Source: Rubrivirga litoralis
GTDB lineage: Bacteria > Bacteroidota > Rhodothermia > Rhodothermales > Rubricoccaceae
Reading direction: 5' to 3'
Assembly: GCF_031846415.1 (NCBI RefSeq)
Contig: NZ_JAVRHT010000021.1
Location: 1-64,000 of the forward strand
DNA length: 64,000 bases
This document shows positions 1 through 8,774 of this stretch, one piece after another (the stretch's first letter is position 1; the number at the start of each line of letters is the position of its first letter). The position numbers and the translations under genes are program-made. The notes under the pieces were generated by a model. It was not told the origin of the DNA. It saw only the letters and a list, made by a program, of their open reading frames with translations, and did no database searches.

Positions 1-17
1 AGCACGCGCGCTGACAC

Positions 18-49
18 AGGGCGGGGTGGTCCACACGCCACCCCGCCCT
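18..49. repeat. Inverted G-box pair (hairpin) before rpsJ
   Basis: GGGCGGGGTGG at 19-29 is followed after 8 nt by its exact reverse complement at 38-48, with one further pair at 18/49. It has no T-tract, so it is not a classical terminator. It is one member of the G-box family found throughout the window. Confidence 0.85.
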
Positions 50-91
50 TTGGGTCCGCCCCCTTTTCACTCTGGCCTCAGGCCACGACAC

Positions 92-400
92 ATGGCGAAT
101 CAGAAGATCCGCATCAAGCTCAAGTCGTTCGACCACACGCTCGTCGACAAGAGCGCCGAGAAGATCATCCGCACGGTCAAGTCGACCGGCGCCGTCGTCA
201 GCGGGCCGATCCCGCTCCCGACGCGCAAGACGATCTACACGGTCCTCTCCGGTCCCCACGTCGACAAGAAGGCGCGGGACCAGTTCGAGACGCGCGCCCA
301 CAAGCGCCTCATCGACATCCTCTCGACGTCGTCGAAGACCGTCGACGCCCTCATGAAGCTGGAGCTCCCCTCCGGCGTGGACGTCGAAATCAAGGTCTGA
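92..400 (+). CDS. rpsJ: 30S ribosomal protein S10
   Basis: This is a 30S head protein that also partners NusB in antitermination. The 102-residue product starts MANQKIRIKLKSFDH and contains the family's GPIPLPT loop and a FETRAHKR segment, at normal S10 length. The ATG at 92 is chosen over an in-frame ATG at 26, because the upstream part is proline/arginine-rich and encoded by the G-box hairpin, while S10 proteins begin close to QKIRIKLK. It is the first gene in the window and the head of the S10 gene order; genes upstream of it are outside the window. Confidence 0.97.
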   Translation: MANQKIRIKLKSFDHTLVDKSAEKIIRTVKSTGAVVSGPIPLPTRKTIYTVLSGPHVDKKARDQFETRAHKRLIDILSTSSKTVDALMKLELPSGVDVEIKV

Positions 401-415
401 CCCGACCGACATCTA

Positions 416-439
416 CGGGCGGGGCAACCACCCCGCCCG
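416..439. repeat. G-box hairpin between rpsJ and rplC
   Basis: GGGCGGGG at 417-424 pairs with CCCCGCCC at 431-438 across a 6-nt loop, with one further pair outside. The pyrimidine stretch CTCTCTTTTC follows, so this copy could act as a weak terminator or attenuator inside the operon. That role is an inference. Confidence 0.7.
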
Positions 440-472
440 CTCTCTTTTCCGCTTAACTAACCCCCCGGTTCA

Positions 473-1099
473 ATGAGCGCCATTCTCGGCCGCAAGGTCG
501 GCATGACGAGCGTCTACGACGCCAGCGGACGGCAGACCGTCTGCACGGTGATCGAAGCCGGCCCGTGTGCCGTCACCCAGATCAAGACCGACGAGACCGA
601 CGGCTACCGCGCCGTCCAGATCGGTTTCCAGGACAAAAAGTCCAAGCACACGACGATGGCCATGGCCGGCCACTTCGAGGCCGCCGGCGTGGACGCCAAG
701 CGCCACATCGTCGAGTTCCGAGGCACCGACCTCGACAACGACGTCTCGCTCGGCGACGAGATCACCGTCGAGCGCTTCGAAGAAGGCGACACGGTCGCCG
801 TCTCGGGCACGTCGAAGGGCAAGGGCTTCCAGGGCGTCGTCAAGCGCCACAACTTCCGCGGCGTCAACGACGCCACGCACGGACAGCACAACCGGCAGCG
901 CGCGCCGGGTTCGATCGGGCAGGCGTCCGACCCCAGCCGCGTGTTCAAGGGCACGCGCATGGCGGGGCGGACGGGCGGCGAGCGCGTGACGGTCAAGAAC
1001 CTCCGCGTCGTCCGCGTCTTCCCGGACAACAACCTGATCCTCGTCAAGGGCGCCGTGCCGGGCCACAAGAACGGGATCGTCGAGATTCGCAAGGCATGA
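473..1099 (+). CDS. rplC: 50S ribosomal protein L3
   Basis: L3 is an early-assembling 50S protein near the peptidyl-transferase centre. The 208-residue product starts MSAILGRKVGMTSVYD, carries the conserved KGKGFQGVVKRHNF block at about residues 118-131 and the GQHNRQRAPGSIG segment near 142, and ends in a basic VPGHKNGIVEIRKA. Length is typical. It follows rpsJ in the standard S10 order, with a 72-nt spacer holding a G-box hairpin. Confidence 0.97.
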   Translation: MSAILGRKVGMTSVYDASGRQTVCTVIEAGPCAVTQIKTDETDGYRAVQIGFQDKKSKHTTMAMAGHFEAAGVDAKRHIVEFRGTDLDNDVSLGDEITVERFEEGDTVAVSGTSKGKGFQGVVKRHNFRGVNDATHGQHNRQRAPGSIGQASDPSRVFKGTRMAGRTGGERVTVKNLRVVRVFPDNNLILVKGAVPGHKNGIVEIRKA

Positions 1100-1178
1100 T
1101 GCGTGACGAATGATGCACGCGGCGCCACCCCGCCCGCGCATCCAGGCCGTCACGAATCACGCATCACGCAACAGAACC
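1100..1178 (+). repeat. Paired heptad arms, rplC-rplD spacer
   Basis: Directly after the rplC stop lies a purine-leaning arm with 7-bp spacing (TGCGTGA, CGAATGA). A G-box (CCACCCCGCCC) follows at about 1127-1137. A second arm, read as GTCACGA, ATCACGC, ATCACGC, runs up to the rplD ATG. The arms are inverted relatives (GATGCGTGA versus TCACGCATC). Confidence 0.7.
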
Positions 1179-2033
1179 ATGAAACTCTCTGTCTACACCC
1201 GCGCCGGCGCCGAGGCCGGACGCCAGGTCGAACTCGACGACGCCATCTTCGGGATCGAGCCGAACGACCACGCCATCTGGCTCGACGTCCGCAGCATCCA
1301 GGCCAATAAGCGCCAGGGCACGCACAAGACGAAGGAGCGCAGCGAAGTGTCCAAGTCGCGCCGCAAGCTGTACCGCCAGAAGGGGACGGGCAACGCCCGC
1401 GCCGGCGACGCCAAGAGCCCGCTCCGCAAGGGCGGCGGCACCATCTTCGGTCCCCGCCCGCACGAGTACACCGTCCGCGTCAACCGCAAGACGAAGCAGC
1501 TGGCCCGGCGCAGCGCGCTGGCCTACAAGCTGACCGACTCGACGCTCCGCGTGATCGAGGACATCGACCTGGCCGTGCCCAAAACGCGCGAGATCGCGGA
1601 CCTCCTCAAGAGCAACGGCGTGAGCGGCAAGACGCTCGTGCTCTCGAGCGGCCTCGACAACACGCTCTACCGCTCGGCCCGCAACATCCCAGGCGTGAAG
1701 GTGCTCGCCGCCGACCAGGCGTCGACGCTCGACCTCATCGGTGCCAAGACGATCCTGCTCCAGGAGGGCGCCGTCGAGGCGCTGACCGAGGCGCTCCGCC
1801 CCGCCCAGAAGGCGACCGTCGACGGCCAGTCCGCTCCGCCGGAGACGGCTCGCTCCAAGGCCGCCGCCTCGCCCGCCACCGAGGGCGGGGTGGAGGAGAC
1901 GGACCTCCCGGTCCCGATGGAGGACGCGCCGACCACCGCCGACCCCGCCGCTCCGGACGTGCCCACCACCCCGCCCGCCGCCGAGGGCGGGGCGGAGACG
2001 GACTCCGACGACGACACCCAGACTGAGGCCTAA
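1179..2033 (+). CDS. rplD: 50S ribosomal protein L4 with acidic C-terminal extension
   Basis: L4 binds 23S rRNA and lines the exit tunnel. The 284-residue product starts MKLSVYTRAGAEAG at the ATG at 1179; an upstream in-frame ATG at 1110 would translate the repeat. The core runs to about residue 210, with the QKGTGNARAGD and SPLRKGGGTIFGPRP tunnel-loop motifs. Residues of about 211-284 form a low-complexity tail rich in Ala, Pro, Glu and Asp, absent from typical L4 (about 205 residues). Its DNA contains several G-boxes (near 1883, 1968 and 1992), so the tail looks partly repeat-derived. rplW starts 2 nt after its stop. Confidence 0.96.
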   Translation: MKLSVYTRAGAEAGRQVELDDAIFGIEPNDHAIWLDVRSIQANKRQGTHKTKERSEVSKSRRKLYRQKGTGNARAGDAKSPLRKGGGTIFGPRPHEYTVRVNRKTKQLARRSALAYKLTDSTLRVIEDIDLAVPKTREIADLLKSNGVSGKTLVLSSGLDNTLYRSARNIPGVKVLAADQASTLDLIGAKTILLQEGAVEALTEALRPAQKATVDGQSAPPETARSKAAASPATEGGVEETDLPVPMEDAPTTADPAAPDVPTTPPAAEGGAETDSDDDTQTEA

Positions 2034-2035
2034 CC

Positions 2036-2329
2036 ATGAACGAGATCATCATCGAGCCCGTCCTCACCGAGAAGTCGACGCGCCTCATCGAAGAGGGGCA
2101 GCACTACACCTTCAAGGTCGCGAAGACGGCCAACAAGATCGAGATCCGCAAGGCCTTCGAGACGCGCTACCCCGACGTCGAAGTCGGCGAGGTGCGGACG
2201 ATGGTCGTCCGCGGCAAGCGGAAGCGCCAGTTCACCAAGCGCGGCCTCGTCCGCGGGCGGCAGGCGGCGTGGAAGAAAGCCGTCATCACGCTGCGCTCGG
2301 GCGAGATCGACCTGTACGAGTCCGTCTAA
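2036..2329 (+). CDS. rplW: 50S ribosomal protein L23
   Basis: L23 sits at the tunnel exit, where trigger factor and SRP dock. The 97-residue product starts MNEIIIEPVLTEKSTRLIEE, with the typical early PVLTEKS motif, a KANKIEIRKAFE-like helix (residues about 33-43) and a basic RGKRKRQ loop near 62. The start lies 2 nt behind the rplD stop, so the two are probably translationally coupled. Length is normal. The roughly 100-nt spacer to rplB holds one G-box near 2345. Confidence 0.97.
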   Translation: MNEIIIEPVLTEKSTRLIEEGQHYTFKVAKTANKIEIRKAFETRYPDVEVGEVRTMVVRGKRKRQFTKRGLVRGRQAAWKKAVITLRSGEIDLYESV

Positions 2330-2429
2330 CGTTCTCGGTTCTCCGCCCCGCCCGGGGCGATCCTGACTGTTCTGAACCACTAGGGCGCAAAGCCCCGGCT
2401 CGGCCGGCGGCACGTAGGCCCTCCCACAC

Positions 2430-3260
2430 ATGGCTATCCGTAAGCTCAACCCGACCACACCGGGTCAGCGGCACCGCTCGGTCTCGGCCTTCGACACGAT
2501 CACGACGTCGGAGCCGGAAAAGAGCCTGCTGGACGTGCGCAAGCGTTCCGGCGGCCGCAACAACAACGGCCGCAAGACCTCCCGCCACCGCGGCGGCGGC
2601 CACAAGCGCCGGTACCGGATCATCGACTTTAAGCGGGGCAAGCACGGCATCCCGGCTCGCGTCGCGTCGATCGAGTACGACCCGAACCGGAGCGCCCGCA
2701 TCGCCCTCCTGGTCTACGCCGACGGCGAGAAGCGCTACATCATCGCGCCCGACAAGGTGACGGTCGGCCAGACGCTCGTGAGCGGGCCGGACGCCTCGCC
2801 TGAGATCGGCAACTGCCTCCCGCTGGCCAACATCCCGCTGGGCACGCAGGTCCACGCGATCGAGATGAAGCCGGGGAAGGGCGCGCAGCTCGCCCGGAGC
2901 GCCGGGACGTCGGCGCAGCTGACGGCGCGCGAGGGGCGGTTCGCCAACCTCAAGCTCCCGTCCGGCGAAGTCCGCCGGGTCCCGGTCGACTGTCTGGCCA
3001 CGATCGGCCAGACGTCGAACCCGGACCACATGAACATCGACATCGGGAAGGCCGGCCGTTCGCGCTGGCTCGGCATCCGCCCGCAAACGCGCGGCGTGGC
3101 CATGAACCCGGTCGACCACCCGATGGGCGGCGGCGAGGGCAAGTCCTCCGGCGGCCACCCGAAGAGCCCGACCGGCGTCTACGCCAAGGGCTTCAAGACG
3201 CGCAAGAAGAAGAAAGCGTCGAACAAGTTCATCGTCCGCCGCCGCAAGGCTAAGAAGTAA
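2430..3260 (+). CDS. rplB: 50S ribosomal protein L2
   Basis: L2 is needed for subunit joining and supports the peptidyl-transferase centre. The 276-residue product starts MAIRKLNPTTPGQRHRSVS, has the RNNNGRKTSRHRGGGHKRRYR block near residues 48-67, and ends in a basic tail. The signature VAMNPVDHPMGGGEGKSSGG segment (residues about 224-243) retains the conserved functional histidine. Length is standard. rpsS follows after 5 nt. Confidence 0.98.
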   Translation: MAIRKLNPTTPGQRHRSVSAFDTITTSEPEKSLLDVRKRSGGRNNNGRKTSRHRGGGHKRRYRIIDFKRGKHGIPARVASIEYDPNRSARIALLVYADGEKRYIIAPDKVTVGQTLVSGPDASPEIGNCLPLANIPLGTQVHAIEMKPGKGAQLARSAGTSAQLTAREGRFANLKLPSGEVRRVPVDCLATIGQTSNPDHMNIDIGKAGRSRWLGIRPQTRGVAMNPVDHPMGGGEGKSSGGHPKSPTGVYAKGFKTRKKKKASNKFIVRRRKAKK

Positions 3261-3265
3261 CTCCT

Positions 3266-3544
3266 ATGGCACGCTCGCTGAAGAAAGGCCCCTTCGTCCA
3301 CTACAAGCTCCGTGCGAAGGTGGACGAGATGAACGAGGGCGGCAAAAAGCGCGTCGTCAAGACGTGGAGCCGCGGCTCGATGATCACGCCCGACATGCTC
3401 GGGCACACGTTCGCCGTCCACAACGGGAAGCAGTTCGTCCCGGTCTACGTGACCGAGAACATGATCGGCCACCGGCTGGGCGAGTTCGCCCCGACGCGGA
3501 CGTTCCGCGGCCACGCCGGCGCCAAAAAGGACCGCCGCCGCTAA
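3266..3544 (+). CDS. rpsS: 30S ribosomal protein S19
   Basis: S19 binds S13 and the 30S head near the A-site tRNA. The 92-residue product starts MARSLKKGPFVHYKL and carries the ITPDMLGHTFAVHNG and EFAPTRTFRGH motifs of the family at normal length. It is tightly spaced behind rplB. The 66-nt spacer to rplV holds an inverted G-box pair (about 3552-3588). Confidence 0.98.
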   Translation: MARSLKKGPFVHYKLRAKVDEMNEGGKKRVVKTWSRGSMITPDMLGHTFAVHNGKQFVPVYVTENMIGHRLGEFAPTRTFRGHAGAKKDRRR

Positions 3545-3610
3545 CGCCGTCGGGCGGGCGGGGCGGTCAACGCTCCGCCCCGCCCCGCCCACCCTAGAGA
3601 CACACCAGAC

Positions 3611-3982
3611 ATGGAAGCACGCGCCAAGCGGAGGTACCTCCGCATCAGCCCGCGAAAGATGCGGATCGTGGCCGACGTCGTCCGCGGCAAGAACGCCCAG
3701 ACGGCCATCGACACGCTCGAGTTCATGCCGCAGAAGGCGGCCAAGATGGTCCGCCGCGCGATCCAGGACGCCTACGGCAACCTCGTGGACCAGAACCAGG
3801 ACGAGCGGATCGACGACGACCGCCTGATCGTGAAGACGATCATGGTCGACCAGGCCCCGGTCCTCAAGCGGTTCCAGCCCGTCTCGCGCGGGCGCGCCCA
3901 CCCCATCCTCAAGCGCTCCAGCCACCTCACCGTCGTCGTCGGCACGCCCGAAGCGGAGACGGCCGAGGCGGTCGAGGCGTAA
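3611..3982 (+). CDS. rplV: 50S ribosomal protein L22
   Basis: L22 contacts all 23S domains and forms the tunnel constriction with L4. The 123-residue product starts MEARAKRRYLRISPRKMR, with the family's RISPRKMRIVADVVRG helix region and the C-terminal beta-hairpin RFQPVSRGRAHPILKRSSHLT (residues about 89-109). A short acidic tail ETAEAVEA ends the protein. It lies in standard S10 order between rpsS and rpsC. Confidence 0.97.
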   Translation: MEARAKRRYLRISPRKMRIVADVVRGKNAQTAIDTLEFMPQKAAKMVRRAIQDAYGNLVDQNQDERIDDDRLIVKTIMVDQAPVLKRFQPVSRGRAHPILKRSSHLTVVVGTPEAETAEAVEA

Positions 3983-4004
3983 CCACACCCAGACACCCCG
4001 ACTC

Positions 4005-4763
4005 ATGGGTCAGAAAACAAACCCCATCGGCTTCCGTCTCGGCGTGATCCGAGGCTGGGACTCCAACTGGTACACCGACGGCTCGTACTCCGAGATGCTC
4101 GTCGAGGACCAGGAGATCCGCCGCTACCTCGACGCCCGCCTCAAGCGCGCCGGCCTCAGCCGGACCGTCATCGAGCGGACGCCCAAGCGCGTCATCCTCA
4201 CGCTCCACACGTCGCGCCCGGGCGTGATCATCGGGCGGGGCGGCTCCGAGGTCGAGAAGCTGCGCGAGGAGCTGAAGAAGCTGACCTCGAAGGACATCCA
4301 GATCAACATCAACGAGATCAAGCGGCCCGAGTTGGACGCTTCGCTCGTGGCGCAGAACATCGCGCAGCAGCTGGAGGGCCGCGTGTCCTACCGCCGCGCG
4401 ATGAAGCAGGCGCTCGGGGCCGCCATGCGGATGGGCGCCCAGGGCATCCGTATCCGCCTCGGCGGGCGGCTGGGCGGCTCGGAGATGAGCCGGACCGAGC
4501 AGTACCTCGAAGGCCGCGTGCCTCTCCACACGCTCCGCGCCGACATCGACTACGCCGAGGCGACGGCCTTTACGACCGCCGGCACCTGCGGGGTCAAGGT
4601 CTGGATCTTCCACGGCGAGGTGCTCGGCAAGCCCGACCTCAGCCCGAACGCGACGGCGCAGCGCCAGCAGAACGCGGCCCCCAGCGTCCCCGAGCGCCGC
4701 CGTCGCGGCGGCCGGGACGACCGCGGCGGGCGGGGCGGCGGCGGCGGCCGCGGCCGCCGGTAA
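4005..4763 (+). CDS. rpsC: 30S ribosomal protein S3 with Arg/Gly-rich tail
   Basis: S3 forms the mRNA entry site and helicase region of the 30S subunit. The 252-residue product starts MGQKTNPIGFRLGVIRGWDS and has the KH-domain signature PGVIIGRGGSEVEKLREEL (about residues 69-87) and an S3_C domain around GRLGGSEMSRTE. The last 30 or so residues are a basic Arg/Gly-rich tail (ERRRRGGRDDRGG onward) partly encoded by a G-box at about 4729-4739, probably disordered. Core length is normal. Confidence 0.97.
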   Translation: MGQKTNPIGFRLGVIRGWDSNWYTDGSYSEMLVEDQEIRRYLDARLKRAGLSRTVIERTPKRVILTLHTSRPGVIIGRGGSEVEKLREELKKLTSKDIQININEIKRPELDASLVAQNIAQQLEGRVSYRRAMKQALGAAMRMGAQGIRIRLGGRLGGSEMSRTEQYLEGRVPLHTLRADIDYAEATAFTTAGTCGVKVWIFHGEVLGKPDLSPNATAQRQQNAAPSVPERRRRGGRDDRGGRGGGGGRGRR

Positions 4764-4801
4764 CTCCCACACCCCTCTTCTAGAGCACAGACAGGACAGC
4801 T

Positions 4802-5689
<888 letters not shown>

Positions 5690-5743
5690 ACCACCCCGCC
5701 CCGGCGCCCACGTGGCCGCCGGGGCGCTTTGTACCTACGAGAC

Positions 5744-5965
5744 ATGAAAGCCAACGACATCCGCGAGATGAGCGCTGCCGAGATCGAGCAGCGCATCGAC
5801 GAGGAGACCCGCGACATCACAGACCTCAAGTTCCGCCGGACGGTGACGGGGCTCGAGAACCCGATCGTGCTCCGCGACAAGCGGCGCGCCATCGCCCGTA
5901 TGAAGACGGTCCTCCGCGAGAAGCAGACGCCTGACACGCCGCGTGCGACGGCGACCGACGCGTGA
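5744..5965 (+). CDS. rpmC: 50S ribosomal protein L29
   Basis: L29 lies at the tunnel exit next to L23. The 73-residue product starts MKANDIREMSAAEIEQRI; the ATG at 5744 is preferred over one at 5729 that adds MYLRD. Features are two antiparallel helices with the FRRTVTGLENPIVLRDKRRAIARMKTV-type second half (about residues 29-54). A short tail PDTPRATATDA follows. It lies between rplP and rpsQ as usual. Several G-boxes fill the 205-nt spacer downstream. Confidence 0.94.
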   Translation: MKANDIREMSAAEIEQRIDEETRDITDLKFRRTVTGLENPIVLRDKRRAIARMKTVLREKQTPDTPRATATDA

Positions 5966-6170
5966 AGCTTCAGTGGGGGCGGGGCGGGGCGGCGGTCCTG
6001 ACGGCGCCTTCACCCGCCCCGCCCGTATCCTCAATCGCTCAGCCCGGCCCGCTCGCTTGAGCGCCGGCCGGTCGGCGCCGCCCCGCCCAGCGGGCGCCCG
6101 CGCCCTTCCGTAGTTGGTGAGGTACCGGCTCACCAAGCGACTAGCACCGCCCCCCAGGGGCCTCAAGGCT

Positions 6171-6461
6171 ATGGCCAACGAAACACAGACCGCCGACACG
6201 GCGGCCGCCGAGCGCAGCGCGCGGAAGTACCGCGTCGGCCTCGTCGTCTCCGACAAGATGGACAAGACGATCACCGTCGCCATCGAGCGCCAGGTGAAGC
6301 ACCCCATCTACGGCAAGTTTATCAAGCAGACGACGAAGCTGAAGGCGCACGACGAGACGAACGACGCCGGCGAAGGCGACGTAGTCCGCATCCAGGAGAC
6401 CCGCCCGCTCTCGAAGACGAAGCGGTGGCGGCTCGTGGAGGTCGTCGAACGCGCCCGATAA
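6171..6461 (+). CDS. rpsQ: 30S ribosomal protein S17
   Basis: S17 is a primary 16S rRNA-binding OB-fold protein. The 96-residue product starts MANETQTADTAAAERS at the ATG at 6171, a slightly longer, alanine-rich start than usual. The core KYRVGLVVSDKMDKTITVAIE is followed by VKHPIYGKFIKQTTKLKAHDE and IQETRPLSKTKRWRLVEV, all family hallmarks. An upstream in-frame ATG at 6114 would add unrelated basic residues. It sits in spc order before rplN. Confidence 0.97.
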   Translation: MANETQTADTAAAERSARKYRVGLVVSDKMDKTITVAIERQVKHPIYGKFIKQTTKLKAHDETNDAGEGDVVRIQETRPLSKTKRWRLVEVVERAR

Positions 6462-6503
6462 CCCCGTGCACCTGGCCGCTCCGGCGGCTCGCCCTCGGCT
6501 CCC

Positions 6504-6872
6504 ATGATCCAGCAAGAATCCAGACTCAACGTCGCCGACAACAGCGGGGCCAAGCAGGTCCTCTGCATCCGCGTCCTCGGCGGCTCGGGCCGCCGCTATG
6601 CCCGCGTCGGCGACACGATCGTCGTGTCGGTCAAGAACGCGATCCCCGGCGGCAACGTGAAAAAGGGCGACGTGTCCCGCGCCGTCATCGTCCGCACCAA
6701 GAAAGAGTACCGGCGCTCTGACGGCTCGTACATCCGGTTCGACGAGAACGCAGCCGTCCTCCTCAACGACGCCGACGAGCCGCGCGGAACGCGCATCTTC
6801 GGCCCCGTCGCCCGCGAGCTCCGCGACCGCCAGTTTATGCGGATCGTCTCCCTCGCCCCCGAAGTCCTCTAG
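6504..6872 (+). CDS. rplN: 50S ribosomal protein L14
   Basis: L14 bridges to the 30S subunit and is a docking site for RsfS. The 122-residue product starts MIQQESRLNVADNSGAKQ, has the CIRVLGGSGRRYARVGDTIV segment near residues 21-40, and ends FMRIVSLAPEVL. Length and sequence are typical. rplX starts 4 nt after its stop, indicating one transcript and probable coupling. Confidence 0.98.
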   Translation: MIQQESRLNVADNSGAKQVLCIRVLGGSGRRYARVGDTIVVSVKNAIPGGNVKKGDVSRAVIVRTKKEYRRSDGSYIRFDENAAVLLNDADEPRGTRIFGPVARELRDRQFMRIVSLAPEVL

Positions 6873-6876
6873 ACCG

Positions 6877-7263
6877 ATGCCGCGTACCACGAACAAGCAG
6901 AAAAAGCTCCACGTCAAGAAGGGCGACCAGGTCGTCCTGACGAAGCGAATCACGGCCCACGGCGGCGGTCAGAACGACCGGCCCAAGGGGTACCAGGCCC
7001 GCGTGCTGGAGGTGTACCCGAGCCGTGACAGGGTCCTCGTGGAGGGCGTCAACCTTCGGCTCAAGCACACGAAGCCGAACCAGGCGTACCCGAACGGCGG
7101 CCGCATTGAGGCGGAGCGGCCGATCCACATCTCGAACGTGATGCCGGTCGACGGGAACGGCGCGCCGACGCGAATCGGGCGGAAGCGCGTCGAGAGCGTA
7201 GAGACCGGGCGGGGCCGTTGGGTCCGCTACGCCAAGACCACCGGCGAGGAGCTGGACAGCTAG
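6877..7263 (+). CDS. rplX: 50S ribosomal protein L24
   Basis: L24 is one of the two 50S assembly initiators. The 128-residue product starts MPRTTNKQKKLHVKKGDQVV, with the KOW motif (KKGDQVVLTKRITAHGG) and later RVLVEGVNLRLKHTKPNQAYPNGGRIEAE. It is somewhat longer than E. coli L24 (104), as in other Bacteroidota. An inverted G-box pair (7276-7286 and 7287-7297) follows the stop. Confidence 0.97.
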   Translation: MPRTTNKQKKLHVKKGDQVVLTKRITAHGGGQNDRPKGYQARVLEVYPSRDRVLVEGVNLRLKHTKPNQAYPNGGRIEAERPIHISNVMPVDGNGAPTRIGRKRVESVETGRGRWVRYAKTTGEELDS

Positions 7264-7275
7264 AGCGGACTCCCA

Positions 7276-7297
7276 GGGCGGGGCGGCCACCCCGCCC
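7276..7297. repeat. Back-to-back inverted G-boxes, rplX-rplE spacer
   Basis: GGGCGGGGCGG (7276-7286) is immediately followed by CCACCCCGCCC (7287-7297). The outer 8 bp pair perfectly around a 6-nt loop. There is no T-tract, and the transcript must continue into rplE, so a terminator role is unlikely. Confidence 0.85.
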
Positions 7298-7313
7298 CCG
7301 ACAACCACACACC

Positions 7314-7886
7314 ATGGAGAACTACACCCCCCGTTTCAAGGAGCGCTACCGCTCCGAGATCGCCCCCGCCCTCACGGAGCAGTTCGGGTACTCGAACCCG
7401 ATGGAGGTCCCGCGCCTGCTCAAGGTGACGATCAACAAGGGCATCGGCGAGGCGTCCCAGAACAAGAAAATCCTCGACGACGCCGTTGAGGAGCTTCGCA
7501 AGATTACCGGCCAGCAGCCGGCGGTCCGCAACGCGCGGCAGTCGATCTCGAACTTCAAGCTCCGTGAGGGGATGCCCGTGGGCGTCGCCGTCACGCTCCG
7601 GGGTGACCGGATGTGGGAGTTCGTGGACCGCCTCATAACGCTCGCGCTCCCCGCCGTGCGCGACTTCCGTGGCATCCCCGACCGCTCGTTCGACGGGCGT
7701 GGCAACTACACGCTGGGCGTCCGGGAGCAGATCATCTTCCCGGAGATCGACATCGACTCGGTCTCCCGCGTCTCCGGCATGGACGTCACGTTCGTGACGA
7801 CGGCCGAGACGGACGAGGAGGCCTACGCGCTGCTCAAGGCGCTCGGCATGCCGTTCGTCCGCCGCGAGACGCAGGAGGTGGCCTAG
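7314..7886 (+). CDS. rplE: 50S ribosomal protein L5
   Basis: L5 binds 5S rRNA and bridges to S13. The 190-residue product starts MENYTPRFKERYRSEIAP at the ATG at 7314. Motifs present are VPRLLKVTINKGIGEASQN, the ITGQQPAVRNARQSISNFKLREGMPVG block, and DFRGIPDRSFDGRGNYTLGVREQ. It is slightly longer than E. coli L5. An in-frame start at 7218 lies inside rplX and is rejected. Confidence 0.97.
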   Translation: MENYTPRFKERYRSEIAPALTEQFGYSNPMEVPRLLKVTINKGIGEASQNKKILDDAVEELRKITGQQPAVRNARQSISNFKLREGMPVGVAVTLRGDRMWEFVDRLITLALPAVRDFRGIPDRSFDGRGNYTLGVREQIIFPEIDIDSVSRVSGMDVTFVTTAETDEEAYALLKALGMPFVRRETQEVA

Positions 7887-7924
7887 CCGCCCCGCCCCAC
7901 TCTTAGAACTCTACCGAACCCAAC

Positions 7925-8194
7925 ATGGCCAAGAAGAGCGTCATCGCCCGCGAGAAGAAGCGCCGCGAGACCGTCGCGAAGTACGCCGAAAAGCGGGCCG
8001 CCCTCAAGGCCGCCGGCGACTACGAGGGGCTCCAGCGGCTCCCGCGCAACGCGAGCCCAGTCCGCCTCCACAACCGCTGCGCCCTCACGGGGCGCCCCCG
8101 CGGCTACCTCCGCAAGTTCGGCGTCTGCCGCAACGTGTTCCGCGAGCTCGCGATGGAGGGGAAGATCCCCGGCATCCGCAAGTCGAGCTGGTAG
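7925..8194 (+). CDS. rpsN: 30S ribosomal protein S14 (zinc-independent type)
   Basis: This is a 30S head protein. The 89-residue product starts MAKKSVIAREKKRRETV and contains the NRCALTGRPRGYLRKFGVCRNVFRELA signature (residues about 60-85). It is the long form without the paired CxxC zinc ligands of short S14, matching the zinc-independent L36 of the same operon. A heptad-repeat spacer of 130 nt separates it from rpsH. Confidence 0.97.
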   Translation: MAKKSVIAREKKRRETVAKYAEKRAALKAAGDYEGLQRLPRNASPVRLHNRCALTGRPRGYLRKFGVCRNVFRELAMEGKIPGIRKSSW

Positions 8195-8196
8195 GG

Positions 8197-8290
8197 ATGA
8201 GGTTCAGGGTCTAGCGTTCCGGGTTGTTTCCCGAACCGAACCCTGGACTCCGAACCCATCGACCCCGAACCTTACACCCTCTAGCGGTCA
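8197..8290 (+). repeat. Paired heptad arms, rpsN-rpsH spacer
   Basis: After the rpsN stop comes a G/T-rich arm with GGTTCAGGGT and CGTTCCGGGTTG. A pyrimidine/A arm follows, with CCCGAAC, CGAACCC, TCCGAAC and CCCGAAC at roughly 7-bp spacing. The second arm is the approximate inverse of the first. About 35 nt later rpsH begins. Confidence 0.65.
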
Positions 8291-8324
8291 GGCGGAGCTC
8301 TGCTCCGAACCGGCCGAAGACGCA

Positions 8325-8726
8325 ATGAGCGCACTCTCAGACCCTGTCGCGGACTACCTCACCCGGATCCGCAACGCCCAAAAGGCACGCCACCCTTACG
8401 TCGACGTCCCGGCCTCCAAGCTGAAGCGGGCGGTCACGCAGATCCTCCTCGACAAGGGCTACGTCCAAGACTACGTCAACGTCGAGGACAACAAGCAGGG
8501 GCTGATTCGGATCTACCTCAAGTACCTCCGTGGAGGCAAGCCCGTGATCCAGACGATCACGCGGATGTCCAAGCCTGGGCTCCGCCGCTACGTCGGCGCC
8601 GGCGAGTTGCCGCGCGTGATGAACGGGCTCGGCATCGCCATCATCTCGACGTCCCGCGGCGTGATGACGGACAAGGAGGCCCGGCGCGCCGGGATCGGGG
8701 GCGAAGTCATCGCCACCGTCAGCTAG
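8325..8726 (+). CDS. rpsH: 30S ribosomal protein S8
   Basis: S8 binds 16S helix 21 and autoregulates the spc operon in E. coli. The 133-residue product starts MSALSDPVADYLTRIRNAQKA and ends in the RRAGIGGEVIATVS block. The conserved STSRGVMTDKEARR motif lies at residues of about 107-120. Normal length; standard position between rpsN and rplF. Confidence 0.97.
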   Translation: MSALSDPVADYLTRIRNAQKARHPYVDVPASKLKRAVTQILLDKGYVQDYVNVEDNKQGLIRIYLKYLRGGKPVIQTITRMSKPGLRRYVGAGELPRVMNGLGIAIISTSRGVMTDKEARRAGIGGEVIATVS

Positions 8727-8774
8727 CCACCCCGCCCCCGAGGCCGAGGGCGGCCTCCAGCACCTGCAGCACTC

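Noticed and set aside
416..439. G-box hairpins inside the ribosomal operon as transcription terminators
   Set aside because: They recur between almost all essential co-transcribed genes and mostly lack a T-tract, so routine termination there is implausible; partial attenuation cannot be excluded for 416-439.
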